DNA of 64,000 nt from Nitrincola alkalisediminis (GCF_009821115.1 NZ_VYTY01000001.1:496001-560000); one strand, 5' to 3'. Numbered from the stretch's first letter, positions 1 through 9,995 are shown. Program-made: numbers and translations. The notes: generated by a model from the letters alone, not told the origin.

Positions 1-140
1 GCTCTGAAGAAGCGTTGGAAGAAAGTGAGCGTTGGTTCAGCTCTAAAGGGCTTAAGCTTGAAGGTCGCGTTCTCTACTTCAATGAGGACAGCTTGCTAGA
101 GCGCCCACTTGACCCCTTCAATGACGAGCAGTATCGTTAA
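1..140 (+). CDS. C-terminal end of an unrecognised gene (partial)
   Basis: An open frame runs in from the left edge and stops at a TAA at 138-140, giving the last 45 residues of a protein that begins outside the window. The tail is charged and ends in NDEQYR. I do not recognise the family, and there is too little sequence for domain assignment. A strong hairpin terminator follows 10 bases after the stop, so this is the last gene of its transcript. Confidence 0.6.
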   Translation, partial: SEEALEESERWFSSKGLKLEGRVLYFNEDSLLERPLDPFNDEQYR

Positions 141-150
141 TATCTAAACA

Positions 151-180
151 AAAAAGGCCGCAGTTGCGGCCTTTTTTGTT
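151..180. terminator. Bidirectional rho-independent terminator
   Basis: An 11-bp perfect stem (151-161 with 166-176, GGCCGC core) with a 4-base loop has A-runs on one side and T-runs on the other. It lies between the incoming gene and the convergent diguanylate cyclase, so it can end both transcripts. Confidence 0.9.
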
Positions 181-200
181 TATGAAGGGGTGTATGTGAT

Positions 201-1319
201 TCAAGGCGAGATCAGCATAGGACAGGGTTGGTGGTGGACACAGTTGCGTCCATTGTGCTTGCTCCGATAGAGGGCTTGATCCGCACTGCTGATTAAGTTC
301 GACTTAAGTTTTTCTACGTCACGATAGTATTGCGGGTGTTTTGGATCGCAAACCGTTAATCCAATAGAGCAGGTAACCTGTATCGACTCGCCTTCTTGTC
401 CATAAAAGGGTGTTTCGCTGATGGTTCTGCGCAGTTCCTCTGCTAGTCTTAATCCTGTATCCAGTGAGCAACTTGGCAGCAGCAGCGCAAACTCCTCTCC
501 ACCGTAGCGTGCAACACAGTCAAGAATTCGTCGTTTTTCTTTTAGCAAGTGTGCGACGGCTCGAAGCACTTGATCGCCACTTAAGTGACCAAAACGGTCG
601 TTAATGGATTTGAAATGATCGATGTCGAGCATCATGCATACAAAAGGCTCGTTTGAGCGTTGGCAGCGATTGATTTCACGGCTTAAGTGCTCATTGAAGC
701 TGCGACGGTTAGCAGTGGTTGTCAGAGAGTCAATGCTGCTTAAACGGACAAGCGTTTCTCGGCTAATGCAAATTTCCACGCAAGTTGATAAGACGGATGC
801 AAGGTACATGACATAGTCGTAGCTTAAAAACTGGCTATACCGCAGCTGGTCGTGGCTGCCTAGATTTAATGAGCCGATTAAGCAGTTATCTTGGATTAGG
901 GGCAACAACACACAGGATTGAATGGTGACGGTGTGAGGAAAGCAAAACGTTCGAATGGTTTCGCTGGGTTCGCCACAAAAGTAGGTTAAGTCTGGAAACA
1001 ACTCATTGAGTGGCCCTTGTGATTTAAGCAAATGGAGCTCGGACTCTGTTGAGTTGACTTCATAGCCCTGCAGCAGATCTCGAACAATATCTTCAGGATC
1101 AAGTAACATGAGAGTTAAGCTTGATAACTTAAAATCTCGCCTAAAATCATTTAATAAATAGCTTACGAGCTCAGCTAGGGTAGTGGATGACATGAGCTTG
1201 AGTTTTGCTTCAAAGAAAGAGTGTAAGAGTTGGTCATTGTGATAGGCTTTTTGCCGCATAATCGTCAGCATGCGACGTAACTCTTTGTTTTCTTCCTCAA
1301 GAGAAATAGCGCGACTCAT
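201..1319 (-). CDS. Diguanylate cyclase with N-terminal DUF484/GAF-like sensor
   Basis: This 372-residue protein probably makes cyclic di-GMP from two GTP. Residues 5-35 form a charged, coiled-coil-like start. Residues about 40-190 resemble the GAF-like DUF484 fold, and residues about 195-360 are a GGDEF domain. The active-site signature is GGEEF at 273-277, and RILD at 264-267 fits the RxxD inhibitory site, so product feedback is likely. The usual LTGLxNRR stretch reads LTTTANRR, a small deviation. No membrane segment is seen, so it should be cytosolic. It stands alone: the terminator downstream is shared with the convergent gene and yfcH diverges upstream. The signal sensed is unknown. Confidence 0.88.
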   Translation of the reverse strand: MSRAISLEEENKELRRMLTIMRQKAYHNDQLLHSFFEAKLKLMSSTTLAELVSYLLNDFRRDFKLSSLTLMLLDPEDIVRDLLQGYEVNSTESELHLLKSQGPLNELFPDLTYFCGEPSETIRTFCFPHTVTIQSCVLLPLIQDNCLIGSLNLGSHDQLRYSQFLSYDYVMYLASVLSTCVEICISRETLVRLSSIDSLTTTANRRSFNEHLSREINRCQRSNEPFVCMMLDIDHFKSINDRFGHLSGDQVLRAVAHLLKEKRRILDCVARYGGEEFALLLPSCSLDTGLRLAEELRRTISETPFYGQEGESIQVTCSIGLTVCDPKHPQYYRDVEKLKSNLISSADQALYRSKHNGRNCVHHQPCPMLISP

Positions 1320-1452
1320 CCAGATATCCTTAGTTGGCTGTCCTGAATAGAATGTAAGGGTCTACAATCTGTATTAACGGTATCAACGTAAATATTCACA
1401 CTAAAGTTTAGCTGCGCCTAGTGTATACAAAAACGAATAAGGAGAGAATCAC

Positions 1453-2334
1453 ATGAACCTACTCTTAACAGGTGGTACGGGATTTATTGGGCGTGCTTTG
1501 GTGAAAGCGCTGATTGATCGGGGCGATCATGTCATAGTGCTGTCAAGAAGGCCTCATGAGTCAGTGAAAGGTGTTCAATATGTGCAGCGTTTAACAGACA
1601 TTCCAATGGATCAAACATTGGATGCAGTTATTAACTTAGCGGGTGAGCCAATCCTTGATCAGCGCTGGAGCGCTTCTCGTAAGCAGCTTTTGAGAGAGAG
1701 CCGTATTAAGACCACTGCGTCATTGGTTGAATGGTTAAGGGGATTAGAACGGAAGCCGGAGGTCCTAGTGAGTGGTTCAGCCATTGGCTTCTATGGCAGC
1801 CAAGAAGATGTGTTGATTTCTGAAGATAGTGCTGTTGTCAAAGGGTTTACACATCAGTTATGTGCGGATTGGGAGGCTGAAGCACTGGCTGCAGAGAGCT
1901 TGGGAATCAGAGTCTGTTTAGCGAGAACTGGAGTGGTTATAGGCCCCAATGGCGGTGCTCTAGCGAAGATGATTTTGCCATTTAAGTTGGGTCTAGGCGG
2001 ACCTGTTGCAACAGGCAAGCAATGGATGTCCTGGATTCATTTGCAAGATGAGGTGAAGGCATTGCTGTATCTTGTCGATCATTGTGAGGTTCGAGGAGCG
2101 TTCAATCTGACAGCTCCAAACCCTGTCACAAATAACGTATTTTCTAAAACGCTTGCCCAAGCACTACATCGGCCCGCTCTCTTTAGAGTGCCGGAGTTTA
2201 CACTGGCCATGATGTTGGGTGAAGGGCGCGAGCTGCTTGTGAAAGGGCAGAGAGTGGTTCCTACACGTTTAACAAGCCTCGGATTTGTCTTTGACTATCC
2301 CGATTTGCAAGGTGCAATTAAGGCGTCTCTTTAA
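1453..2334 (+). CDS. yfcH: NAD(P)-dependent epimerase/dehydratase family protein, YfcH type
   Basis: A 293-residue extended short-chain dehydrogenase/reductase of the YfcH (TIGR01777) family. The Rossmann motif TGGTGFIG is at residues 6-13. The sequence SGSAIGFYG near residue 108 and the C-terminal half, with NLTAPNPVTN, are typical of the family. The substrate is not established for this family. A good ribosome site (AAGGAGAG) sits about 7 bases before the ATG. It converges on the BatD-like gene, and the two stop codons overlap by four bases, leaving no room for a terminator between them. Confidence 0.88.
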   Translation: MNLLLTGGTGFIGRALVKALIDRGDHVIVLSRRPHESVKGVQYVQRLTDIPMDQTLDAVINLAGEPILDQRWSASRKQLLRESRIKTTASLVEWLRGLERKPEVLVSGSAIGFYGSQEDVLISEDSAVVKGFTHQLCADWEAEALAAESLGIRVCLARTGVVIGPNGGALAKMILPFKLGLGGPVATGKQWMSWIHLQDEVKALLYLVDHCEVRGAFNLTAPNPVTNNVFSKTLAQALHRPALFRVPEFTLAMMLGEGRELLVKGQRVVPTRLTSLGFVFDYPDLQGAIKASL

Positions 2335-3662
2335 ACAGGGCGCTTTAGGGTAATGCGTCGATTTAAATGTTGACTCCAGCGTTGATACAGAGTGTAGGCA
2401 AGTACAGACAGTAGCATTAAGGTTGCGGTTATTAATCCTAAACGTTGACTATTGAAGTCTCGATCTTCTTCTATGTTTGTCTTTCCGGAAGAGGTAGATG
2501 TATCGACATTGCTCCCTGTAGAGGTGACGAACTCGGAGCCAATAGTAATTTCACCGTGAGGCCTGCTCGTGATTCGTGCTTGATCTGACAGCGTATCCCA
2601 CCAGTGTATCTCAGCCCCAGGGTGTGGGTAAGTGCCTTCTTGTTCTGGTGTCAGCAACCATAGTTCTTGTAGGACGCTCGTAACGCCTTGGCTGGATAAA
2701 TGCTCGTTAGACTCGCGTCCAACGAGTGTGTAATGAGGGTAGGGATCAGCAAGCAACAAGGTATCGGGTAAATGATCGGATGTGAGTCCGACGGCTGTCA
2801 ATGTCAGACTGCGTAAAAGTCTGGGCTCCTCACCTAAGGGAAGGCTTCCTAGCGTGTCACTTAAAAACACATTCTCTGAAGGTAGCCAATGACCATCATG
2901 GGTATCATGTACCTGAGGTAATACTTCAACCTCTAGATCATCCGCGAGAAGCTCATCCAATAAAAAACGATTTCCTTCAGGTAATCGTAATGCAGGTCCT
3001 TCAATGCGGATATAGCCTTCTTCATTAGGGAAAAGAGCGAAGCTGAACTCGGTCACTAAGTAGGGTTCACGATTGACCTCAGCAGTACGTGTGCTCGGAG
3101 CCTGCAAACGAATAACGCGTCCTGATTCAATGTAGGGTGGCACAAACTCCGTGTCATCAGGTAAGGGCTGTCGATGAAATAACGTGACATCCATAATCAG
3201 CTGCGCATTTTTATAGACGATTAAGCGATCTAATCTCGCCTCAATGACTAAATCATTGAACTGAGCTGTAGACGAAATGGGAGCCCGTTCACGACCTGGG
3301 GCGATTGAAAGCTGAATAGGTTCAGACATGAAGTTTTGCAGCCTCAAAGGCGGAAGTATAACGGAGCCTGTTGTTTTGGCACTAATAGGGATTTGCCAAC
3401 GTGTTCGGGACTGTCGCTGTCCTGCTGTATGGGTGGTGACCAGTGAGCGTTGAATAGCACCCAGTCGAAAATCTTGCTGCAAGGGAGATAGATCGGGTGG
3501 TAATTGGAAGTCACCATTGGCCTCAATCGTCAACAGAGCACGGTCATCCAAGGTCAAGCTTTGGCGATCAATATTGACTTGAAGCTCTGCCGCTGCAGAC
3601 GCTGAAAAAAAACAACAAATAAAAAAAACAGTGATAAAGGCTTGCTTAAGCTTAGTGTTCAT
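2331..3662 (-). CDS. BatD-like membrane protein (short, orphan)
   Basis: A 443-residue protein with a signal peptide (hydrophobic residues about 8-24, AAA just before the mature start), a long periplasmic beta-rich region, and one membrane segment near residues 408-426 followed by a basic tail. The N-terminal region (LTLDDRALLTIEANG, later GSVILPPLRL) resembles BatD of the Bacteroides aerotolerance cluster (PF13584). BatD usually sits with BatA/BatB (VWA proteins), BatC and a MoxR ATPase. None is adjacent here, and the C-terminal domain past the membrane segment is missing relative to longer homologues. The window does contain a MoxR/VWA pair at 36-38 kb, but no link is shown. Function unknown. 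Confidence 0.7.
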   Translation of the reverse strand: MNTKLKQAFITVFFICCFFSASAAAELQVNIDRQSLTLDDRALLTIEANGDFQLPPDLSPLQQDFRLGAIQRSLVTTHTAGQRQSRTRWQIPISAKTTGSVILPPLRLQNFMSEPIQLSIAPGRERAPISSTAQFNDLVIEARLDRLIVYKNAQLIMDVTLFHRQPLPDDTEFVPPYIESGRVIRLQAPSTRTAEVNREPYLVTEFSFALFPNEEGYIRIEGPALRLPEGNRFLLDELLADDLEVEVLPQVHDTHDGHWLPSENVFLSDTLGSLPLGEEPRLLRSLTLTAVGLTSDHLPDTLLLADPYPHYTLVGRESNEHLSSQGVTSVLQELWLLTPEQEGTYPHPGAEIHWWDTLSDQARITSRPHGEITIGSEFVTSTGSNVDTSTSSGKTNIEEDRDFNSQRLGLITATLMLLSVLAYTLYQRWSQHLNRRITLKRPV

Positions 3663-3778
3663 ATAATCTTATTCTTAAGTCTATAGGATTATTATCAAGT
3701 AAGGCATGCCACTCTGCAATGAGTAAATTGTCTTAGGCGGTTTAATCTAGTCTTAATATAATCAAAAAGAGAGTTTTT

Positions 3779-6700
3779 ATGCCCCGTCAAGCTGTGGAAA
3801 GTAAATCTGAAATTCTCGCGAACTTAAAGCGAGAGGTTACAAATCGTTTAGCTGAAAGTAAGTCAGCGGCGTTGCTCCGGTTTATGGATCGTTTTTTCAT
3901 GACCACTCCGGAGTTAGATCTGCAAAAATGGAGAGCAGATGACCTATTAGGTTCAGTGCTTTCGGTTTGGGAGTTTTTCCAGCACAGCCAGCTTGCCGGC
4001 CCAAAAGTTAAGGTTTTCAACCCTGATTATGAGCAACATGGTTGGCAGTCAACGCATACGGTTGTCATGGTGTTGGTGCCAGACATGTCGTTTATTGTTG
4101 ATTCTCTGCGTTTGGAACTAAACCGACAGAATGTCGCGACGCATGCCATTACCAATGCTGTTATTCGTGTTTCTCGTGACGATCAAGGTCATTTTTTAGA
4201 AATGTCCGATAAAAGTGAATCGCGTGAGTCCATTGTTTGTATTGAAATCGATCGGCACACCGATAAAGAACGGCTTGAGAACATTCGGCAGGGACTTCTG
4301 GCCGTTTTGCATGATGTAAAAGCCGTCGTTAATGACTTTGATGCCATGCTCTCTGCACTCAAAAATCAAATGGCGCATTATGAGCATCAAGGGCAGCTTC
4401 ATGGCCGTCCCGAAATTAAAGAAGCGTCTGCATTTTTGGTTTGGTTGGAAAAGAATTTTACATTTCTTGGGTATGAAGAGTTTGAGCGTGTTGAAAAAGA
4501 GACAGGCGCTCATTTTGAGATTAAGCCTGCGTCCGGTTTAGGTTTATTGCGTGATTGTGATACAGATTGTCGATCAGAACTGTTGGAGGTAACACTGCAG
4601 CGTGCCCCTCATGTTTTATTGCCGGATTTAATCAGCTTTTCGAAAGCGTCTGTCAAGTCACGTGTGCACCGTCCGGCCTACCCTGACTACATTAGTTTTA
4701 GACGGTTTGATGATCAAGGGGAGGTGTGTGGAGAGGTTCGGTTTTTAGGTCTTTATACTTCATCCGTATACACCCATTCACCCAGTGTGATTCCCGTTGT
4801 CCGTGACAAGATCAAAGCCGTGATGGATGGTGCTGGTTTTTATCCAAATGGGCATGATTGGAAAGAACTCTTGCAGGTCATGGAAACCTTTCCGCGCGAT
4901 GATTTGTTTCAGACACAAATCGATGATCTAAGTAAGATTTCGTTGGGCATCTTACAAATTCGTGAACGTCGCCAAATACGTCTATTCTTACGCCGAGATT
5001 ATCAAGGTCAGTACTTTTCGGCATTGGTGTACGTGCCGCGTGATATCTATAGCACAGAGTTCCGTCTTAAAGCTGAAAATATCTTAAAAGCAGAGCTAGG
5101 TTGTGATCTAGCGGAATTTAATACCTATTTCTCTGAGTCAATCCTAGCGCGTACTCAGTTTAACCTTCGTTGTTCCAAGGGTGAGCCCGTTGCGGATGTG
5201 TTTGATGTGCGTGAGATCGAGTACAAAATCCGAGTTGCCGCACGTAGTTGGGATGAAGATCTGTATGACGCCTTGATCGAGTCCATGGGCGAGGAGCAGG
5301 GAATTCATGCCTTCAATCATTATGGCCGCGGATTCTCGGCAGGTTATCGGTCAGATTTTTCGGCCCGCTCAGCCGTGATTGATATTCAGCACATGAAAGA
5401 ATTGTCTACCACTTCGCCGATTGCACTCAGCTTTTATCGTGCTTTCGACCGCGAAGAAGATGAGATCAACTTCAAGCTTTTTCATTTTGGTCATTCTTTG
5501 CCTTTATCGGATGTTTTGCCAACACTGGAAAATTTGGGCCTGCGCGTCATTGATGAACATCCCTATCAAATTGAAGACAGTCAGGATAACTGCATCTGGA
5601 TCCATGATTTTAACCTACGTTTTTCAGGTAAGCAGCATGCTTCAATTGAAGAGTTGCAAACCATTTTCACTGATGCGTTTCTCAGTATTTGGCAAGGGGT
5701 GAGTAGCAGTGATGACTTCAACCGCTTGGTTCTTGGTGCAGGCCTAAGCTGGCGGGAAGTGTCTGTTTTACGTGCCTACGCATCTTACATGAAACAAATT
5801 CGTTTTCCGATTAGTACCGAAGCGGTGAGTCTTGCATTAAACAATCATGTACCCATTGCTCGCGATCTGATTCAGATGTTCAACGCTCGCTTTCATCCGC
5901 AGCAATCGAATTTGGATCTTGCCAGCAAAATTGAAGAGCGCGTATTGACCGCTTTAGATGATGTGAGCAGCTTGAATGAGGATCAGGTTATTCGGCAATA
6001 CCTTGCATTGATCAATGCAACGTTACGAACCAACTATTTTCAAATGTGCAAAGGACAGTCTAAAGGGTATCTATCCTTCAAACTATCACCGGCACAGGTT
6101 CCGTTTGTACCGCAGCCGTATCCTATGTTTGAGATATTTGTCTTTTCACCTAGGGTTGAGGGCGTGCACTTGCGGGGTGGTAAAGTGGCACGCGGTGGCC
6201 TGCGCTGGTCTGATCGAAATGAAGACTTTAGAACGGAAGTCTTGGGTCTAGTAAAGGCGCAGCAAGTTAAAAATGCGGTGATAGTGCCTGTTGGAGCGAA
6301 AGGAGGATTTGTCGCTAAGCGTCTTAACAGTCGGATGACAAGGGACGAGTGGCTTGAAGAAGGGATTGCCTGCTATAAAATTTTTATTAGTGCGTTGCTC
6401 GATATTACTGACAACGTAATTGATAACGAAGTTGTACCGCCTAAAGAAGTGGTGAGGCATGATGAAGACGACACCTATCTTGTCGTAGCCGCGGATAAGG
6501 GAACCGCGACGTTTTCAGATATTGCCAACGGTATTGCTGAGTCGTACCAGTTCTGGTTAGGTGATGCGTTCGCATCCGGTGGTAGTCAAGGGTATGACCA
6601 TAAGAAAATGGGTATTACGGCTCGTGGTGCCTGGGTGTCGGTTGAACGTCATTTCCGCGAAATTGGAATTAATACGCGCTATCAGCCCTTTACGGTCATA

Positions 6701-8593
6701 GGCATAGGTGACATGTCCGGGGATGTATTTGGTAATGGACTATTGCTGTCTGATCAAATTAAGTTGGTCGCTGCCTTTAACCATATGCATATTTTCATCG
6801 ATCCAAATCCGGATCCACAAGCAAGCTTTGCAGAGCGCAAGCGTTTATTTGAGCTGCCAAGGTCAGGATGGATGGACTACCAGTCATCTCTGATCTCTAA
6901 GGGAGGAGGTGTTTTTGAGCGGTCTGCAAAATCCATTACTTTAACACCTGAGATCCAAGCGCTCACGGGGCTGAGCCAAACCCGTATTACGCCAACTGAA
7001 TTGATTTCTGCGTTATTAAAGTCTGAAATCGATTTGCTGTGGAACGGTGGTATTGGGACGTATGTGAAAGCCAGCACCGAGACGCATGCAGATGTCGGCG
7101 ATAAAACCAATGATGCGTTGCGTGTCGATGGTAATGAATTGCGCTGCAAGGTTGTTGGCGAGGGGGGGAATTTGGGGATGACACAGTTAGGGCGAATGGA
7201 ATTTGCTCGCAATGGTGGTCGTTTAAACACCGACTTCATTGATAACGCAGGAGGAGTTGATTGTTCAGACCACGAGGTCAATATCAAAATTCTGTTGAAT
7301 GGTTTAGTTGCGGCAGGGGATTTAACCCTTAAGCAACGCAATCAGTTGTTGCTGGAAATGACCGATGAGGTCGCTGGGCTGGTTCTGAAAAACAATTATC
7401 GTCAGGTTCAAGCCATCACCTTAGCTGAGCGTCGGTCTTTGAAAGCAATGGCCGAGTATCAGCGCTTCATTAATAAGTTGGAGTCTGAGGGTAAACTTAA
7501 TCGAAAGCTCGAGTTTATCCCGACTGAAGATCAACTTGAAGAGCGTCGAGTCAGCGGTTTGGGGTTAACTCGTCCGGAGCTGTCCGTACTTGTCTCGTAT
7601 AGTAAAGCCGACTTGAAAGCCGAGTTGCTTAAGACAGATGTTCCAGATGATGCATACCTTGCACGTGAATTGGTCACCGCTTTTCCTAATAAAATGGTAA
7701 AAATTTACAATGAGCCTTTAAAGCAGCATAAGCTTTGCAGGGAAATCGTGGCGACTCAAATTGCCAATGAAATTGTTAACTTGATGGGGGTTAACTTTGT
7801 TGACCGCTTGGTTACAACAACGGGGACGGATACGAGTACGGTTGTACGTGCCTATGTGTTGGTTCGAGATGCCTTTGATTTGCCAAATCTCTGGAAGCAA
7901 ATTGAGTTTTTAGACTATGAAGTTGATGCCCAAATTCAGCTTGAAATGATGGAGCGCCTTCAATATTTGGTGCGTCATGCTGCACGCTGGTTTGTGCGCA
8001 ATCGCAGAGGTGGCATTGACTGTGCGTCTGAAACCGAATATTTTGCAGACTCAATACGGAGTATCAGCCTGACCCTTGGAAATCTACTCTGTGGTGAGCC
8101 TAGAACTGAATGGGAGGATGCCTACCAGCGTTACACAAATGCGGGTGTGCCTTCTGAGCTTGCTAAAGTTGTTGCCGGTTCTGGAGTGTTATTCACAGCG
8201 CTGGGTATTATTGAAGTGACACGTGAGCACGAAGTGCCGTTGACGCGTGCGGCTCAAGCGTTCTTCAGTTTGGGTGAGCGATTAGAATTGCATTGGTTTG
8301 CGGGTCAGTTAAATGATCTGCATGTCGATAGTTATTGGCAAGCATTGGCAAGAGACTCATTCCGAGACGATCTTGAGTGGCAGCAGCGAGCATTGACTGC
8401 AACTGTGTTGCAGGTAGATGCTGAGGCAAGTGATGTTGCACTTGATGCTTGGATAGCCTTGAACAAAACGCATTTAGAGCGTTGGGATAAGGTGCTTTCC
8501 GATCTTAAATTGGCTAAGACGCAAGACTATGCAATGTATACGGTTGCTGTGCGTGAGTTGTTTGATCTTGCGCGAACCTGTAAATCATCTTAA
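3779..8593 (+). CDS. gdhB: NAD-specific glutamate dehydrogenase, large (about 180 kDa) class
   Basis: A 1604-residue enzyme matching the length and layout of the bacterial large NAD-GDH class, which oxidatively deaminates glutamate to 2-oxoglutarate and ammonia. A long N-terminal regulatory region (about 1-700) precedes the catalytic core. The core shows RGGLRWSDR, then KAQQVKNAVIVPVGAKGGF near residues 824-845 (substrate lysine region), and a nucleotide-binding stretch GIGDMSGDVFGNG near residue 975. The C-terminal helical region is complete. The start follows an AGAGAG ribosome site, and a TATAAT-like hexamer is at 3757-3762 without a clear -35. It feeds the TCA cycle encoded downstream. 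Confidence 0.95.
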   Translation: MPRQAVESKSEILANLKREVTNRLAESKSAALLRFMDRFFMTTPELDLQKWRADDLLGSVLSVWEFFQHSQLAGPKVKVFNPDYEQHGWQSTHTVVMVLVPDMSFIVDSLRLELNRQNVATHAITNAVIRVSRDDQGHFLEMSDKSESRESIVCIEIDRHTDKERLENIRQGLLAVLHDVKAVVNDFDAMLSALKNQMAHYEHQGQLHGRPEIKEASAFLVWLEKNFTFLGYEEFERVEKETGAHFEIKPASGLGLLRDCDTDCRSELLEVTLQRAPHVLLPDLISFSKASVKSRVHRPAYPDYISFRRFDDQGEVCGEVRFLGLYTSSVYTHSPSVIPVVRDKIKAVMDGAGFYPNGHDWKELLQVMETFPRDDLFQTQIDDLSKISLGILQIRERRQIRLFLRRDYQGQYFSALVYVPRDIYSTEFRLKAENILKAELGCDLAEFNTYFSESILARTQFNLRCSKGEPVADVFDVREIEYKIRVAARSWDEDLYDALIESMGEEQGIHAFNHYGRGFSAGYRSDFSARSAVIDIQHMKELSTTSPIALSFYRAFDREEDEINFKLFHFGHSLPLSDVLPTLENLGLRVIDEHPYQIEDSQDNCIWIHDFNLRFSGKQHASIEELQTIFTDAFLSIWQGVSSSDDFNRLVLGAGLSWREVSVLRAYASYMKQIRFPISTEAVSLALNNHVPIARDLIQMFNARFHPQQSNLDLASKIEERVLTALDDVSSLNEDQVIRQYLALINATLRTNYFQMCKGQSKGYLSFKLSPAQVPFVPQPYPMFEIFVFSPRVEGVHLRGGKVARGGLRWSDRNEDFRTEVLGLVKAQQVKNAVIVPVGAKGGFVAKRLNSRMTRDEWLEEGIACYKIFISALLDITDNVIDNEVVPPKEVVRHDEDDTYLVVAADKGTATFSDIANGIAESYQFWLGDAFASGGSQGYDHKKMGITARGAWVSVERHFREIGINTRYQPFTVIGIGDMSGDVFGNGLLLSDQIKLVAAFNHMHIFIDPNPDPQASFAERKRLFELPRSGWMDYQSSLISKGGGVFERSAKSITLTPEIQALTGLSQTRITPTELISALLKSEIDLLWNGGIGTYVKASTETHADVGDKTNDALRVDGNELRCKVVGEGGNLGMTQLGRMEFARNGGRLNTDFIDNAGGVDCSDHEVNIKILLNGLVAAGDLTLKQRNQLLLEMTDEVAGLVLKNNYRQVQAITLAERRSLKAMAEYQRFINKLESEGKLNRKLEFIPTEDQLEERRVSGLGLTRPELSVLVSYSKADLKAELLKTDVPDDAYLARELVTAFPNKMVKIYNEPLKQHKLCREIVATQIANEIVNLMGVNFVDRLVTTTGTDTSTVVRAYVLVRDAFDLPNLWKQIEFLDYEVDAQIQLEMMERLQYLVRHAARWFVRNRRGGIDCASETEYFADSIRSISLTLGNLLCGEPRTEWEDAYQRYTNAGVPSELAKVVAGSGVLFTALGIIEVTREHEVPLTRAAQAFFSLGERLELHWFAGQLNDLHVDSYWQALARDSFRDDLEWQQRALTATVLQVDAEASDVALDAWIALNKTHLERWDKVLSDLKLAKTQDYAMYTVAVRELFDLARTCKSS

Positions 8594-8610
8594 TTAGTGG
8601 GTGGTTATTC

Positions 8611-8643
8611 TTCAAACTGCCTGCGCTTGTTTGGCAGTTTGAA
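8611..8643 (+). repeat. 11-bp perfect hairpin ending on the DUF2835 start codon
   Basis: The arms 8611-8621 and 8633-8643 are exact reverse complements with an 11-base loop. The 3' arm covers the place where a ribosome site would be, and its last base is the A of the ATG at 8643. There is no T-run, so it does not look like a simple terminator for the glutamate dehydrogenase gene. Confidence 0.75.
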
Positions 8644-8870
8644 TGAAATACGCAGTGTTAGATGTCAAAATTACTCGAAATGAGTTTCTGAAATACTACA
8701 AAGGCGTGGCCTCCCGTGTCTCCGTGCGGGCGCGGGATGGTCGACGTTTTCACCTACCTGCTTCAGTCTTTACGCGCTTTTTATCTCACCATGGTGTAAA
8801 TGGCAGTTTTATTATTTATTTTTCGGAAGAGGGAAAGCTGATTCAGATTGATAGGATGTCAAACGGATGA
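8643..8870 (+). CDS. DUF2835 family small protein
   Basis: A 75-residue protein matching the DUF2835 pattern: a short strand, then a FLKYYKG stretch, RVSVRARDGRRFHLPAS in the middle, a phenylalanine-rich FLSHHGVNGSF segment, and a strand ending FSEEGKLIQI. No membrane segment or signal is seen. No function is established for the family. The start is an ATG at the base of a perfect hairpin, with no normal Shine-Dalgarno sequence. It lies 49 bases after the glutamate dehydrogenase stop and 62 bases before pyrD on the same strand. Confidence 0.8.
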   Translation: MKYAVLDVKITRNEFLKYYKGVASRVSVRARDGRRFHLPASVFTRFLSHHGVNGSFIIYFSEEGKLIQIDRMSNG

Positions 8871-8932
8871 CTGTCATTCGATCCTTGCAAAGATTATAAT
8901 GGACGAAATTGTATATAAACTCTGGGATTGCG

Positions 8933-9955
8933 ATGTTATACACACTTGCACGATCACTGATGTTTAAGCTGGATGCTGAGACTTCTCATAACCTTGCCCT
9001 TGGTGGAATGAATCTGCTTTCTGGTGTTGGACTCGAGCAGTTAATAGGCTCAAAGCCTATGCATTTACCTGTGGAGGTCATGGGGTTACGTTTTCCTAAT
9101 CCGGTTGGCTTGGCTGCGGGTCTTGATAAAAATGCCAGTGCTGTTGATGGTTTGGCTGCGATGGGATTTGGCTTTATTGAAGTCGGCACTGTCACGCCTA
9201 AGCCTCAGTCAGGTAATCCCAAGCCGAGACTCTTCCGCTTAGAGGATCGACAGGCCATTATTAATCGAATGGGATTTAATAATGATGGTGTTGATCAGCT
9301 TCTTAAGAACCTCGAGAACTGTCGTTACGATGGTATTTTGGGCATTAATATTGGGAAAAATAAAGATACACCGAATGCGCAAGCAAACGATGACTATCTC
9401 TATTGCATGCGCAAGGTATACTCTCGTGCTAGCTATATCACCATTAATATTTCTTCTCCGAACACACCTGGACTGCGGACGCTTCAATTCGGTGAGTCAT
9501 TGAACAGCTTGTTGGATTGCATGAAAACCGAGCAGTCAAAACTGAGTAAGGTTCATGGGCGTTATGTACCTATAGCACTCAAGATTGCACCGGATATGGG
9601 GCCTGAAGAGTTTGAGTTGGTGGCAGCCTCCCTTAAGGCCTATGAAATGGATGCGGTGATTGCAACGAATACCACCCTCTCTAGAGACGGTGTGGAAGGG
9701 TGTCAGTGGGCGGAAGAGGCTGGCGGTCTCAGTGGTGCGCCTGTTCGAAATCGCTCTACAGCTGCAATTATGGCGTTGTCTAAGCACTTGAAAGGCAGTG
9801 TCCCCATTATTGGGGTGGGCGGTATTACTGAAGGTTTTGATGCGGCAGAAAAAATTCAAGCGGGTGCGAGTTTGGTGCAGATCTACACAGGATTTATCTA
9901 CCAGGGGCCCGGCCTTATTCGAGACTCTGTTAAAGCAATTGCAGAAATACGTTGA
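8933..9955 (+). CDS. pyrD: Dihydroorotate dehydrogenase, class 2 (quinone-linked)
   Basis: From this start the protein has 340 residues. It oxidises dihydroorotate to orotate in pyrimidine synthesis, passing electrons to membrane quinone. The amphipathic N-terminal helix of class 2 enzymes is present ([15 protein letters not shown]), followed by [19 protein letters not shown] and [11 protein letters not shown], with FMN-binding loops near IIGVGGI at the end. An in-frame TTG at 8909 would add eight residues, but family members start at the position chosen here, which has GGG six bases upstream. Confidence 0.95.
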   Translation: MLYTLARSLMFKLDAETSHNLALGGMNLLSGVGLEQLIGSKPMHLPVEVMGLRFPNPVGLAAGLDKNASAVDGLAAMGFGFIEVGTVTPKPQSGNPKPRLFRLEDRQAIINRMGFNNDGVDQLLKNLENCRYDGILGINIGKNKDTPNAQANDDYLYCMRKVYSRASYITINISSPNTPGLRTLQFGESLNSLLDCMKTEQSKLSKVHGRYVPIALKIAPDMGPEEFELVAASLKAYEMDAVIATNTTLSRDGVEGCQWAEEAGGLSGAPVRNRSTAAIMALSKHLKGSVPIIGVGGITEGFDAAEKIQAGASLVQIYTGFIYQGPGLIRDSVKAIAEIR

Positions 9956-9962
9956 TCTTTGA

Positions 9963-9995
9963 CTCCGGAAAGTCCTAAGAAAAGGCTATCCGGAG
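9963..9995. repeat. 7-bp inverted repeat between pyrD and rmf
   Basis: CTCCGGA (9963-9969) and TCCGGAG (9989-9995) can form a hairpin between two convergent genes. There is no strong T-run, so a terminator role is possible but not shown. Confidence 0.4.
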
